DNA of 64,000 bases, from contig PYSS01000046.1 of the NCBI GenBank assembly GCA_003049465.1, positions 1 to 64,000 on the forward strand, given 5' to 3'. The position numbers and the translations under genes were made by a program. The stretch comes from Magnaporthiopsis rhizophila. Its lineage: Eukaryota > Ascomycota > Sordariomycetes > Magnaporthales > Magnaporthaceae. Below are positions 1 to 13,996 of this stretch, one piece after another. Every line of letters starts with the position of its first letter. Position 1 is the first letter of the stretch. Under the pieces are notes generated by a model that saw nothing but the letters and a program-made list of their open reading frames with translations, searched no databases and was not told where the DNA came from.

Positions 1-1423
1 CCCCCCCCCTCTCCACTGACCGAAGAAAATAGACCAGGCCAGCACCCCTGGACCTACAGCCGGAGCCTCCAATAAGAAGGCGGGTGGTTATTAAAAGGGC
101 GCACCAACAGAGCTCGTATCGGGGCCACGGCGGTCGCACAGAAAAGCGCCAGCGAGAGGAGAGCGGGGAGCAGAAATGTTGTCGGCACCGTCACCGGCGG
201 GTGGGGTGGTGTGTGTGGTAGCCGGTCTTTTTTTCCTCTACTGATTTCTATGTCTCCTAGTTCACACCTTGCTCTGCTCTGCTTCGCTGGCATCCCGTTA
301 CCGAGTATTTCTTTGCCGTGTGCAGTTTTCTCCCTCTCTCTCACATGCCGGCGCCCGGAGATGGCCATTCTGGAACGGACACATGTGGCGGGGGAAGGGG
401 CATACATGATTTGGGAAAAAAAAAAAAAAGAGAAATGGGCCCGTGGTGGTCTGCTGGGTAGCACTTTGTGTAAGCTCCCGTCTCCCGGAACGCAACCCGA
501 CCCCCAGGATTTTGTAACCGCCTACCTGCCTTTTGGCCGTCGGGAAAAGCTGGCGGTGGTGGCCCCCAAATCAGTAGCCCCTCGCAGGAGACACAACGGG
601 CGGGCAGATAATAGAGGCACCCCTCCCTGGGATACACAGAATACACAGAGAGCGTCAACAGTGTCGGGTAACTTGAACTTTTTTTTTTTGCTCGGGGGCG
701 ACCGACCCCTTGGATCCCCGAGAATGATGGAATCGCGGAACACATAGCCACCAGAAGAAAAAAAAAAAAAAAAAGACGCCGTCCCCGTCCATCCATGCCC
801 AACAACATGCAAGTCATCCCTAGCGCCGACCCCTGCGTCTATCCAGACCATGCAGCTATCCTTTGATCTCGTCTAGTACCGTGAAATCTTATATCGGATC
901 TTCCGAGAGCCGTGGCTTCTAAATGCAAGCATGCCATCCCTTACATGATAGAGAAAAGAGTACAAGGGAGGAAGAAAAAGGAGAAAAAGAATGGTAGTAA
1001 TAGTAATACAAAAAAGGTAACATGCTCATGCGTCAAATGGAACCAGCCATAACAAGCACGAGCCCGGGCCATCTAAGCCATTGGATGGGGGCGACACCCA
1101 CTCGACTCAGCAGCTGGCGTGCCACCTCGGCCATCATCACCTTACCCTCTGCATATCCTCTGTGCTGTCGTGTCTATGCTCCCATCCGCTTCATGTCCGG
1201 TCCCGTCATGCAGTCCGTGGTCTCAATACGGCCCGGCCAATACTCGTCACAACGGCCGAGTGTGCTGACCACCTCAGTAAGGCAGTGGAGCCTGAGAGAG
1301 GGTGTGGTTGTGTGATGTGGCGGGACAACTCGTGCGTGTACGAGCCGTGCTGACAAGCCCCTCTGGCACGGAGAGAAGTTATTCTGGCTGGCTGGCTGGC
1401 GTCGTCCAGCAGCGAGCGCCCCG
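1..1423. other. Gene-free flank, left end of window
   Basis: No reading frame here has a protein-like composition. Frames on both strands are interrupted and dominated by homopolymer-derived Phe or Lys runs (for example T and A runs near 680 and 757-774). The right part should hold the 3' untranslated region of the minus-strand BRCT gene that ends at 1424. The window opens with a C run. Nothing else is supported. Confidence 0.6.
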
Positions 1424-2786
1424 CTAGCTGCCGTTGTGAGCTCCTGTGTCGCCCTTGGTCGCAGCAACAGCGGCGGCCGGGCGGGTGGTTGTCCTGGAGA
1501 AGGCGCCGTAGACGCACCGCTGGCCACTCGGAGCAATCTTGAGGCTCGAGAACCTTGCCTCGGGTAGCCGTCGCCCCGCTTTGACGCTTTCCAGCACCCT
1601 GGTTTGAGGCCATGTCAGGAACATTTTGCTGCACAACGAGAATGGGAAGAGGAAAGAAGGAGAGGGCAATGGAAAGTAATGGTGACTCGGTGGTCCACAG
1701 TACAGCGGCAGGTGGCAGAGACACGAGATGATTGATCAGGAGAGACACACCACCCCAATCAGAGGTGTAAAGGCATGGGGGACAATATATCGAAACAGTA
1801 GTTCGGGGACTCATGGTAATGCCGAGGGAAACAGTAGCCGAAGACGAGACTCACCAGTGAACATCAACGTACTTTATCCCGCAGCCTCTAGCACGCAATA
1901 TCTCCCTCTCCAGCTTGCCACCAGCGAGACCCCTGCCAGCACCTCCAGCCGAGGTCGAGGAAGCAGAAGCAGGGCGGCCGAGTATAACATGCGTGACCTG
2001 GCGACGGCCCAGGTGGATGGTCATGCGCGCGCCGTTCTCGGCCAGCACATGCTTGAGCCTGTGGTCCGAGATGTGCGGATGCATGCTTCCGTCGACGTAG
2101 ATGACCAGGCCGTCGAATATGCCTCTTGGCCTGTTCCGCCCGTCCTCCCGCGCCTCGTCCTCGGCCTTGCGCTGCGCTGCCAGTGTCTCCTCGGCTGTGG
2201 CGGCACGGGTGCGGGATGGCGGTGGTGGCGCAGGCTGGACGCCGTAGCCAAAGGGATCAGAGGCCCCTATGCTGCTGCTCCTCTGGGGTGCGGTGCGTTC
2301 TGTGCATCCTGGTGCTGCTGCTGATGATAATAATGATGTCGGCCGTGACGCTGCCGAATCGGAAGCTTTAGCCGGCGCTACCACGCCGCCTGGCTGCTTG
2401 TCCTTTGCAGCCGGGCCGCGCAGCATGTCGAGGACGCTGGTGGCTGCACGTATACGCACCTCGCTGGGCACAACCATGCCGAGCCGCCTGTCATAGTCCT
2501 TGCTGCCGGCACCGACCGTGTCCGAGATGCGCTCGCCGCCGCCGTGGCCGGCCAGGAACTGGGATCCCAGCTTGGCGACACGGCTCTCGCGCCACCCCAG
2601 GGGCCCAGTCGTCTCGGGACGCTGGTGGCCGAGCGAGACGGCGTTCCAGGGGTCGAATCGCCGGCCGTAGACGGGCTCGGCGGCCCTCTGCGGGTTCTGG
2701 GGCTGCGGCCGTGGCTTCGGTCTGTCGGGGGCTTCGCATCGTCCGTCTCGGACCCCCACGGCAAGGTCTGGCCCTGGCGGTGGCAT
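1424..2786 (-). CDS. BRCT-domain protein (fungal, Rev1-N-terminus-like BRCT)
   Basis: Join of 2786..1855 and 1598..1424 (minus), 368 aa. The intron has a GTGAGT donor at 1854 and a CAG acceptor at 1599. Joining TG with G restores the Trp that ends one conserved block and leads into VLESVKAGRRLPEARF. The start at 2786 is the first in-frame ATG; the frame further upstream only has GTG. An N-terminal fungal block (RFDPWNAV, GHQRPE, GWRESR, then a SDTVGAGS-like stretch) precedes a long low-complexity linker and a C-terminal single BRCT domain (about residues 230-345: IFDGLVIYVDGS, SDHRLKHVLAENGA, VTHVILG, then GIKYVDVHW). BRCT domains bind phosphoproteins or DNA ends in repair; similar fungal proteins resemble the BRCT of Rev1 but carry no polymerase domain, as here. 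The exact repair role is inference. A (CA)n tract lies just upstream of the start. Confidence 0.8.
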
Positions 2787-5700
2787 GGTTTGCTTCGGCA
2801 GGGTACAGCACGGCCCACACACACATACACACACACACCCCTGTTGATCGCAGCAGTCACGGCACTCTCCGACCGAGAGATGAGACTGCCTGCGCCGAGT
2901 TGAGGCAGTTCGGGCGGGCGGAGGGGGCGTGTGTTGGGTATATAAGGCTCGTCGGGTGTGTGGTGTAAGTGTGTACCTATTTGGTTGCGCAGCGGATGGA
3001 GGCCAAAGCGGCCGGGCAGAACATCTCTGGGTTACGCAAGAGGTGGGGCTCCGAAAAAAGGTTCGTTCAACGAACCGCCGCCCGGCCGCTGTCAGGACGA
3101 GAGGCCGGTCCGCCGAGCCAAGGCTGCGGTTGAGGGTGCCTGATCCGGTATTTGTGCCAGGGATCTTGTCGTCATCCGAAAAGGGCTGAAACGAACTTGC
3201 AGGCGCATTCCCACCACTTTGGCTTTTAGGATGGAACCAGGCTGCAAGCCCTCGGCGCCTTTTTAACGGGCGATGGCGTTTCGCACGGGTGCGACCTGGG
3301 GCATTGGGCCCGGGCCTGGACCTGGCTGTGTGTCGGGGTCGGTTATTGCTGGGACGGATGGGCCAGAGCGTCGAGTCAGGAGCGGATCAGATCGTCGTCT
3401 GTCTGTTCTGCTGTTGGATTGGATTACGCGGGGGTGGGCAGATTGTTTTGTTTGTTGTTGTTTTGGGGGTGTGAAGGCTGAGTCTGTGCTGGAGACCGGG
3501 CACGCTCTTTCCATTGTTGCGCGGCTCTTGGCACGATTACGGTTGTTGGCGGGTCCAAGTATCATGACTCTGGCTCCTTCCCCATTCTCAAGCATGTGCT
3601 CGGAGTGGTTGCCGAGCCAGTGCCCGCCAATCAGCGGTGTTTCGAGAACTGCAACCACGACCCAGCCTCGCTCCTTCACATTTCTGAGAGTCTCTCTTAG
3701 TGCCTGGCAAAAAAAAGACGCCGTGCAACAACACACCACGCCACGCTTACGACAAAACCCACAGGCAGTCTGCACAAGGTGCAGCAGCAGCGGCCTTGGC
3801 CACGAGGCCTCGGAGCGCCGCACACTGCATCCTCCATGCACACTGCACCACGACACGACGCTGCTGTCGTGCCATGGATGCTGCCGTTTATACAGGACGA
3901 GCAGGCAGGTACAGCACACATATGCATGCACACATTGTTAACGTGGAAGAGAAACATGCGTATCCCATGAACCGCCGTATCACACAACCGACCACCTCGA
4001 CTCGCTCCTGTACAGGTAATCCCATATCTCCCCCAGTTGAGGAGTGACACGACCCGGCATACGAGCTCTAGCTACAACGGGCCTTTCTTTTCTGACCGCA
4101 CATGTGTCCGTATGACGGTGGAGTCTGTTCGGCTACCGAGCTTCTCCTCCCTCGGACGCCCTGCGGTCTGACCGCCGCTGTGCCGGCTTAGCTCCGGCAG
4201 ACACCATGCGAAACCAGCTGTAGATCCTCGCCAACATTGCCCATCAGACGCACCCAGGCCCAGTTGTCAAAAACAGCGTAGATGCTGGCAGCCAGCCCAA
4301 CCAACCTTGGTTGGTGGTCTACGTAAGATGCTAGGTACCTACCTGGCTAGTCGTGCCCATGCGCCCATTCGGGGTATTGTCATGAGACGGGGCTGCTGTG
4401 CTCGTGGTGTTTTGTTGGCCATGCAGTTCCTAATGCATGCCGGCCATCTGCAGCTGTTTTTCCGGCTTCCTTGGCCTCACACGCCCCTCTCGCTCTCGCC
4501 ACAGCCAATCTCTTCTTCGACGGCGGTGGAAGACAGCCGCCCTACGCGTGCGTAACAGTGCACAGAGACCCTCGGCCGAGACGAGTCGGTAAATCAAGAA
4601 TCTGATACTGAGTCTGGGAGCGGGCATGATCGTGCGCAAAACGCAAATTCTTATGCTAGCTTAGCACTCTACTCTACTGCTCTTAACCCTTTTTACTGAT
4701 GTTCTCCTCCTTTCGGCTTAGTCTTTCATCTCTTCCTCTCTACTTGCGCATCTCTCGAACAAAGCTGATCATCTCGCATCTGCACCTGGATTCATGATAT
4801 GCCGACTGACTTGACCTGCATGCTTGGACAGCCTACCCTCACGTAATTTAAGCTGACGCAATGCAAAGAAGATCCCTCTCAACTTCGAAACCTACTTCCC
4901 CCACACATCCACACCCCCAGGCCCTTACGGGGATTGCCTGACCGTCCAAGGCCACTCCCTGGGCGTGCTGGAGTCGAGAACCCTCCCGCCCGAATCCCCG
5001 AAGTTTCAACGGCTGCTTGCATGCGGAGGGGAAATAAACGCATGTGACATACATTGGGCACAGATGACACTCCGGACTGTGGTGGTTCTTCGACTATCCT
5101 TGCCCTTGTTACCCTCTGGCCCCAGGCCTACCCTACCGAGTTGGTCTAGATGCTTAGACAGGATGGAGCAAGCAAAATGCGGACTCCGACTGCCGAGGAG
5201 AAGCGGCACGAAGTACTTTCCGTCCAAAAGGTGTGAGTGTGTCGGGGAATCCCCGCCGGAAGCCTTCGTGCAAAGTCTCCGTCTCAACCACCTGGTGGCG
5301 TGTACCTGACACCCACGCCCACCGCTCGGCCTGACCAGTAACCCCGTTCTCGGTATCGCTGCCGGGCCAGTACCATATCCGCTCCGGTGTGCACTATTAG
5401 TATAGGAACTGAGTTTTAGAAACGTGTGTTTGGGAAAAAGCATCCTAATCATGGCAAGTGATCATATTTTGCTACGTTGCAAATCGTACTTCCTGCTCCG
5501 TAAAAGTAGGGAAACATCACGGAACACCACCCTCAATGGTCCCTGGAGAACATCAGAGAAGTGCAGGGAGATGACGGGATGGAAAGGACTCTCGGCATCG
5601 CCCAGCCCTTTCCATCACCCCTTGACTCGGCTTTAGGACGGGTCCCCCTTACCTCGGCATATAGGGCGGACGGCTCCTGTAGCACAGTGTTCAAAGGACC

Positions 5701-7910
5701 GGCAGCTGCGGGCGCTGCCGCCCTCCCGCTTGTGCCCACATTATCTGCCCGAGTCTCGGATTCGTGTATACATTCCTTGTCCTGGAGTCCCACGCTCGAG
5801 CCCAGCGGGGACCTCCCAGTGTTCATCTAGATAGACGCGTACAGTGACTGTGACGATTTGTCTGTGCCGTATAGAGCACGACGGCCACTCGTACACAACA
5901 CAGCGTGACCATCATAGCCCGGAGTGAGAGCGTACGCATGCAGACGCACACGCACTGTGATACGCAACACCGACTGACCTTGTTCTGCCTCTTTTTGATC
6001 TCATCAGGGTTGAGGACACTCGCGGACTCTATCTGATGGTCAACATGCTACAAGACAAGAGATACGTTGCCAGACATGGACGCGCAGAGGGCAGACAGAC
6101 TCAGTAGTATACGTACTTGAGTCTCACAGAGGCTAAAGGAGCTTTGACGCTATTAGAGCAGCAATATCAAACAGGTGCAGGATGCGGAGGACGGTATCGG
6201 CGGAGACACGGAGACACCACCGGCGGAAGTAGAGTGCGGGTGGCACACTCTACATATGCGAATCATCTGTGCATCCGTCGTGCCGTTGTGCAATGCAACT
6301 GTGGCACGCAGCAGTGCGGCAGCGGAAGAGAGAGGAAAACAAGAAGAAAACAATGGAAGCATGGAAAGTGAAAGGGAACAACGGCAGCAATGAAACGCGT
6401 TGTCACAAATCTGCTTCCAACGACTGCTTCTCGTTGCTCTTGATAACTAACTGCCTGCACGTTTCCACCTCCTCCCACCCTTTCCCCATCCACGTCGCCC
6501 GCGCATGTGCGACGCCTGCATCGACTGCGTGCGTGGTCTGCTCTCCCCCCAGGGGCGCACTGCAGCTCCGAGCAGGCACACACATACACACACCCACGCA
6601 TTGGCTTCATGCTGTGTCGCCCGGGCCCTCACATCGGGACGAACGAATGAGGGGATAACCATAGCTGGAGCTGCAGGTGATGCAGGAGAGTACAGACGAG
6701 GGGGCAAGGAAGCTGAAAAGAGCCAGTCAAGGTGGGCCTCTGTAGGAGAGACAGATTCCCTTTTTGCTTGATCAAAGCCCCCCCAGACGGGCAAAAGATA
6801 ACCGATGAGCGGTTTACCAAGAGACGAACACACGTAACAGGTCTGCCTCTGTGAGAACAGCACATTGGATAGCAGTGTATGGAACTGGCGTAGCACAATT
6901 CTACATAGGTCAGGTAGGTTAAGTCGGCCTCCATGGCGGGTAGCCGCCGGTCCTTGCCATGCACCGCGCCGAAATTGGCTTGCATGCAGCCTGACGACAG
7001 GCGGAATGGTGCCTTGTTCTTTCACCCATCCACCCGAGCATTTATTTATTGCCTTTTCGCGCTGCCAAGAATTCAATAGAAACCAGGGCGCCCCAGCAGA
7101 AGGGCGGGCAATGCTGGCTTGCCACCCGGCTGGCGACACCTCCGGGCTGTTGCTTGATCGAAGTGGATGGTTCAGTGGTGTCATCAGGCGGGAGAGGGGA
7201 GATGACGGTACTTCCTTGGGTATCACAGAACATCTCCTGCCTCTTTTGACTCATTGGGGTCCTCGGAGAATAGAGGCCGGGGCCAACTCTGATCAGCCCA
7301 TTTCCTAGCCCACCCTTCCTCCACTTCGACGGGCCACGGATGACCATCCGTCCTCAAAGCCAACTTTTGTCCGGCGCAAGATTGCAGGCGAGATGGCAGA
7401 GTACGAAAAGAAAAATAAAAAGCTCGGTTACGTTTGCTGCTAGTGATGAGCGGGCTAAGGCAGCCTCCCTCCCGCGCATTTTAGATATATGTACAGTAGC
7501 CGCCTGCACGTCCGAGGCGCATGTTTAATGTATAGACGCATGCCTACATACAGCACATGCGCTGTAGATCACAAGAAAAACGAAAAAAAAAAATAAAAAG
7601 AGCCCCGCCTCTATTGCTTTTCGCCACCTCCATCGGGGGCCGTCCATCTGCGTCTAGAAGCTGAAAGCGGGAGGACGGACATGCATGGGGATGGCGGGGA
7701 GGAGGCGAAGGCACTCGCACGGCAAGGTTGCAGGCGAGGCTCCCCATCTGACATCTGATACATGACCCTCTCTGTCTTGTCTCTCGACGCAAGAACAAAG
7801 AAGAGACTCCAGCCCGGCAGAGTGGAAGCGGCACAGAAATGCAGGTCTAAATTCTGCAAGCGCAAGCGCAGAGCCAAGGCCGAGTTGAGCAGGTAGGTAC
7901 ATGCAGAAGA

Positions 7911-7935
7911 AGGCAAGGCAAGGCAAGGCAAGGCA
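7911..7935. repeat. (AGGCA)5 tandem repeat
   Basis: Five perfect copies of the pentamer AGGCA inside the gene-free region. A short microsatellite with no coding context. Confidence 0.9.
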
Positions 7936-10900
7936 CCGACGGACCAATGTATGACGCCGACTGCATATCCTCGATCTTCTCCGTACATGAAAAAAAGCCC
8001 GCTACTGTCGCTTCCCCATGCAGCCGTCCCGACACCTGCAGGAGTCGAGGTAGGGCCGCCGGCTCTGGACTGGGTGCAGCCGTGACAAGAGCAAATCTCC
8101 ATTTTGATCTACTACCTAGGTGCATTCGCCTCCCGGACTTGGCTAGGGAAGCTGGACGGAGGCGAGATCAAGACCACACAGAAAGCCGCACTGACCCGGG
8201 AGAAGGGTGGTGGGGCCCAGGACGCTCTCCATTGCTCGTTTTTTTTTTTTTTTTCCCCTTCTCACATCCCGGCTCTTGTTTGAATCGCCTTGCCCTCGTC
8301 AGGATGGCTGTGCCGACTCGCCTACGGACGGAGGGGGGGGATCATGGCTCGTTTGTTCGGTGGCACCAACGACCCGACAGGGAGACACTTGGCAGCGTAG
8401 GGAGGGCGGGCTAGGTCGGCAGAGCCAGATTTGGGAATCTCAGGGTAGCAATAATAACAATAATACTAATAAAAAAAGGAAAGAGACGGTTGGCCAACAA
8501 TAAGAGAGAATTCTGGCGGGGATGCCGGTCGATCCACAGTGAGCGAGGCGGAAAGCATCGCTTGTTGCCCTCCCTCCCTTGCTTCGTTTTCCTCTGCTGA
8601 ATCCGCGAATCAAGGAGGCTCGGGGACCCCATCCACACTTTGGATGCGTTGGCCGCCCATTCGGGTTGGACCAGCCATCCGATTCTGCTACCTTCCGAGT
8701 GGAGAGATTGGTTTGCTGAGAAGACATCACAGTTGCAGTCCAGTTACGGGTCGGCGGAAAAGAGGCCTGCCAAGTGTCACGATGCCGTCCACACGAGAGA
8801 AATTCGCGGTCGCCAAAAGTGGCCGCCGCGCCGCCGGTCGACGGACGAAAAAAGCATCGAGTGGGTGTAAGCAGAGAGAGGAGAGAGGGCAAGACGAGTC
8901 GAGCCGCCCGTCCGGGCTGCGTCATTGGCCGGAATTATCAGAAGCCAAAACGGTTTCCTGGACCAGCCCGTAGGTTTTTCAGCAGCGGTTTATCAGTGTC
9001 GGTCATGGTGGCGCACTTTGCTAGGTAAGAAGACCGATCAAGAGATAAAATAAAATAAAATAAATAAAAAAAAAGTTTCCAGCAAAAAGTGGTGGCTGAT
9101 CGAGGGGGAGGGGTGGTGTTAGCCACAGAAGTAGCGGTGAACGAGGCCCTAAGCCCGAAAAAGCGGTACATGGATATCAGGATGGCGCCTCGACGTCCAC
9201 AGTGCGCAGTACTCGTATTCTCCTTTTCTGCTTCTTTTCTCCTATTATTTTTTTTTTTGTTTGTTTTTGAAGAAAAGGAGAAGGGATCACGTAACCCTGC
9301 CCAAAATCAGCCACGCGACGATTGTAAACAGCGGCAAGGGAAGGGAGGTGAGGGGATAAACGCCAGTCTGGCGTGCGTGCGTGTGTGTGCGATCGATCCT
9401 CTTTTTTTCTGTATGCACATAGCCGCAGGCAATAACACGATAGCGATGGGCAATATCACCGCCATTTTAAAACTTCCTCAAAGAGGCAAGCAAGCAACAG
9501 CCACCTTATGCAGCCCAATGGGGAGGCGCACAAGAACAAACAACTGGGGAGGGAGCTCTCGGCAAGGGGGGGCCCATATGAAGCTTTTTTTTCGGGGACA
9601 AGGCACAAGCGGGAGACAGATGCCGGTTTCATTGGACAAAAGAGCAAAAAAAAAAAAAAAAAAAAAAAAAGCCCATAGGGATGTATAAGATTTGTACCTA
9701 ATACGACGTCGTCAACAGACAACAACGCGCCTCTGGCGCCAGCAAGCAGCAAAGGCGGTCGGCGGCCGGACGCGGCCTGGCCCATTGTTGTCGACTGTGG
9801 GGAAGCAAATATCGCCTCGGGCAGCGCGGATGAGGCTTGCGATGCATCTCGGCCGCTCTCTTTTGTCGGGTCGGTGGATCAAAAGGCCAGCGAAGAAGAA
9901 TTGATTGCCCTCCTAAACGCTGGCGCCACAAACTGGGACCTTGGAGCTTTCCACGCGCAATAACACCACGACAACACAGCACAGCACGCAACACAACACA
10001 CTCCCCGCTGCCCCACCACATCTCTAAAAGGGTGGTGGTGGTGTGTGTGTGCAGAAAATCCTGAAGCTCTGGCCACCGCACATGCCCATCTTTGAAGGCG
10101 GAAAACGGTCCGCTCATGCAGCCAGGTACCCCCGCTGACGAATGAAGAGAGCTCCCTCTCTTTACGAAAGACGGCTAAGAAGGATGATTTGCATGACAAG
10201 AAATTCCCACTCACACCTTCTTCCATTGCGCGCGCGCCCTCGACGGGAGAGATGTTGAAGAGTGGGAAAAAACACGCAAAGACCCGCAAGCAAGCCAGGG
10301 GTCGCGTATCGAAATAGGAAATAAACAGAGAAGAATAATACTACAAATTTATTTTCCGTCTTCAGCTGCTGCTTTTCACTTCCCACGCCCGCTCGAGATA
10401 ATGAGCTCAAATGACGGCGCGAGGAATGGAACCCCAACATGGCATCCGCATTGGCTCGGCTCGAGATGAAAAAGAAACGAAGAGAAAAAAAAGATGATTG
10501 CGAAAAAATAAAAACCAAAGTGTTGGCGCAAGGGCAGCCTACCGATCAAAATAGATTGTGGTTGTGGGTTTGAGACGTGGTTCGCGTTGATTGGGTTGAA
10601 CTGCGGCGCGGCGTTTACCCCTCGCGCGCCTGTCCCAGAGGGAGGGAGGGGGCCGCCGTGGGTGGTTGGTGCGGATCTCAACAGGGGTGGGCATGGAAGC
10701 CCCGACGGCTCCGATGGGTTGTTGTTCGCTGTTCGTTTTTTTCTTCTTTGCTGGCTGGTTCCGGAGCTGGCGCCTTAGGGCAAAATCTATAGTAGTCATG
10801 GCCAATTGGCAGCAGCTGTTGAGCGCGCGGCTTACTGTGAAGTACCATACTGGATGCCGGCCAACACTCCTAACTGAAGACTGCCACAAATCGAGGGTCC

Positions 10901-10963
10901 TTAAGCTGGAGCTGCTAGTAAGCTAACCCGGCTGTTGCGCACAGTGCGCGCGTGAATACCGCT

Positions 10964-10980
10964 ACACACACACACACACA
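10964..10980. repeat. (AC)n microsatellite
   Basis: Perfect AC dinucleotide run in the gene-free region upstream of stuA. Confidence 0.9.
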
Positions 10981-12150
10981 ACGGTCCTTCGGCGCGGGCC
11001 TGTGCGTCCACCACTCAAAGCTGAAGAAAGAAAAAAAAAAAAAAAAAAGGCCCCGTTTACCGAAACCACGGCCCTGCTGATGCCTGTCAAAAAAACCGTC
11101 GGTCCACCAAGGATGTCAAAACGCTCGGACGTGCTCTTCGGCTCGGCAGGGCGCAGTGCAGGCGCAGTTGGAGGAGAGATATCCAGCCAATTCGACAAAC
11201 ACACGAAAGAAGCACCCGACATTTCAAAGAAGGAGCGGATGATCCAATTAATAAAATGCTCGTGATTTTGTTTCTCGTCTATTAGAAATGAACTTTCGCT
11301 TTGCCTGGGTATAACGCTGTAGCCTCTAATACTTGCTCCCTGCTTTCTTCTCACCACGCTTGCTGCTTGCCAGGTGCTGCTCTGCTTTGCCCTCTCGCTT
11401 CCATCTCGCCTGCTACCCGTCCAAAGCACCCCCACCACCAGCTCTCCAAACCCCAGCCTTTCCACCCATTCCGTCCCCAGGTGTGGGCTTATCTGGTGGG
11501 TCGGAGGCGAACAGCAAAGAAAAAGCTGGGGGGCTGGACGGCCGTCCATGGATGAGCGGGCGGGTAGGCAGGCCCCCACTAATAGGCTGAGCCGTGCTCT
11601 CCCTCGTCCCCACATCCCCACCCACAATGGGACTGGGAGGCGGCGAGTTGAGGGGCAAGGGATGGGAAGCTTGGTCCTTAAAACTGGGGCCGACAACAGA
11701 GCAAGAGAGGGGAGCCCCTGGCTCGCCTGGGTCAGCCAATGCAAGGAGGGGCGGCAATTGGACGCGCTTCTTGGCTGGGGGTGGCAGGGGAGAGAAATGC
11801 CTCAATCAAACCGGATCGGCCGCTGGGCGTTTGCTGTCAGACCAGCTGGCACAGAGAAGGGGCTCGGGGCGATAGAATAGATTGGCTGGGAAATCACAAA
11901 TACTACGGTGCTCATTTTTAGCTCTTTTGATCCCGAAAGGTCGTTCGTTTGGAGATGGTCGTTCGGGAAAAGGGGCCGCCGGTCAGCAGCCAACGTCGGC
12001 AGTGGAAGGAAGATGGACAGCAAGCCAGCAAGCCTAAAGCTAAGGATGCCAATCTCCGAGTTGTGATTGGCTCGGCGCAAAAGGAAAAAAAAAGGCTGGC
12101 TGGTGGCGCACCAGTCGCATAGCCGCTGTGCATGAGCGCGCGCATGCCGC

Positions 12151-12177
12151 GCCGCCGCCGCCGCCGCCGCCGCCGCC
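12151..12177. repeat. (GCC)9 trinucleotide repeat
   Basis: Nine perfect GCC copies, not inside any credible reading frame. A related GGC-rich patch lies about 110 bp downstream. Very GC-rich and probably structure-forming. Confidence 0.9.
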
Positions 12178-12940
12178 AGGCCAGAACCCTGCTAAAAGAT
12201 GATGCAGGGACCTGGGACCTGCCTTGCAGCTTTTCTGCGGGCGGTCATTGAATTTTTTTTTAGGGCCCAAGGTTTGGGCGGCGGCGGCGGCGTCGAGCCG
12301 GGCGCACCAGTGCAAGGCACATACCACCTACTACATACCGCATGGCCACCCCGCCCTGGCTGCCTACCCCTCGGGAACGAGGTTGCGGGTCCACAGGAAC
12401 AAAAAAGAGTCACGATGCTTTGAGTTTCACCAGGAGGGTAATAGACAAGAAAGAAAAGAAAGAAACAAAGAATCCTGCCGACGGCTGAGGGAGATGCGTG
12501 TCGCTATCCTCAACTCGCCGGAGGAGCAAGGCCCCTGCAAACCTTCATCCCACCGTGATGATGACTGAGGGAAAATGGTAGTTTTAGCGTAGTCATCTCT
12601 TTGCATCCGTGACATGATCGTGAGCAAAAGAGCAAAAGTCAACATGGGGGCGGCGGCCGCTCTCCACTTTGGTTTCCGGGCTGGAGAGAACCAGCATGCG
12701 ACGCGGCGGCGTGATAGGCTGCAAGACACATTCACTAATACACGTTGCCGCCTGTACGACATTTCGATGCTACGGGGGTTTGGTTTCTGGGGGCCCGGAC
12801 AGGGGGCGGGGAAAGGGCCGAGATGCTCTGATATGGGCTGGGGCCGGCTAGATATAGCGTCTCATGCGGAAAATGGGAAGCGGCGCGGACGAGCAAGGGA
12901 GGCGAAAAAAGAGTGTCGGCTTCCGTCGAGGGGCTGGCTC

Positions 12941-12966
12941 GCTGGCTGGCTGGCTGGCTGGCTGGC
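12941..12966. repeat. (GCTG)n tetranucleotide repeat
   Basis: Perfect GCTG/GGCT tandem repeat of 26 nt, followed about 40 bp later by an imperfect TGGCA-type run near 13008-13032. Confidence 0.9.
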
Positions 12967-13948
12967 AGCCGAGGCGACGGACCAACTGTGTGAAACCAGG
13001 TATGGCATGGCACGGCGTGGCGTGGCATGGCAGGACAGCAACGTTGAAATAGACAACGTAGGGCAGGATGCAAGGCGTGCATGATGGGGGGCGGACGCGG
13101 GCGAGATTTGGCGTCGCTGCCAAAATGGATGTCGTGCATGAAGAGATGAGGCTCAAGGGGGAAGCAGGCAGCAAGCAGCAGCAGCAGCAGCAGCATGCCA
13201 TGCCGGCAGAGCAGCAAGCACATGCACAAGAAAGAAGCAAAAAGGAAATGCAGCCGCGCCCCGGGAGCCGGGGGAGCCTCCCCCGTTTGTGGATGCACGC
13301 GTTTCCGTCGAGGTGACAGGTCCCCTCAGCCTGTCACGAGCCCGCGCCCAGGTGATGACGCGCCGCGCCGGTCCTGCGCCACCAGGCAGAACAGACAAAA
13401 GACGGCAAGGAACAAGGCCATTGAATGGGAGCAAGCAAAAGGCAAATTTACCGTCGTCAACCAGTCACGCTCTCGATCAAGCCCGCCACAACCACGACTT
13501 GGACCGAGACCATAAAAAAAAATAAAAAATAAAAAAAATCACGGTTTTTAAAATCATAAAGCCAAAATAAAAAAAAAAAAAGCCCGCAAGGGGAAGAGGT
13601 TGGAAATCGCGCACGCAACAGGGATGGCAGCAATGGATGGACAGGGGAGCAGAAAAAAAAAAAAAAGATCCCCACACTGTGATGTTTCGAACGAGGTCCA
13701 ATATCATCTGGCAATCCTCGCCAAGGCGACTCATCTCTTCAAAACCGCAGGCCCCCCGACTAACCTTGCCGTCTTTGCTTTTTTTTTTTTTTGGTCTTTT
13801 TTTTTCTTTTTGACAAGCCCGCCGCGCTTCGCTTGCTTGCTTTTCCCCACGACTAGGGTACCTAATAACGAGCAGCCCGCGTTTCAATCTCACACACCCC
13901 TTGCTTGCTCTTGCGATCGGCCAGGGTGAGACAAGAGAAAAGAATCAG

Positions 13949-13996
13949 CACACACATACACACACACACACAAGAAAAAAAAAAAGGGGGGGGGGG
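13949..13996. repeat. (CA)n plus A-run plus 11-G run
   Basis: A CA dinucleotide run (interrupted once by AT) is followed by an 11-nt A run and then 11 consecutive G (13986-13996). The G run is a mutation-prone and possibly structure-forming site. Confidence 0.85.

Noticed and set aside
2939..2945. TATATAA as TATA box of the BRCT gene
   Set aside because: It sits about 155 bp upstream, but its best orientation is for the plus strand, where no gene follows; support is too weak.
12941..13032. Tandem repeats as a CRISPR array
   Set aside because: Pure short-period repeats without unique spacers, in a eukaryotic genome.
4544..13302. StuA-type response elements (A/T)CGCG(A/T)N(A/C) at 4544, 5835, 10300 and 13295, suggesting autoregulation
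   Set aside because: The motif is so degenerate that roughly twenty chance matches are expected on both strands of 20 kb; the few found are no evidence of autoregulation.
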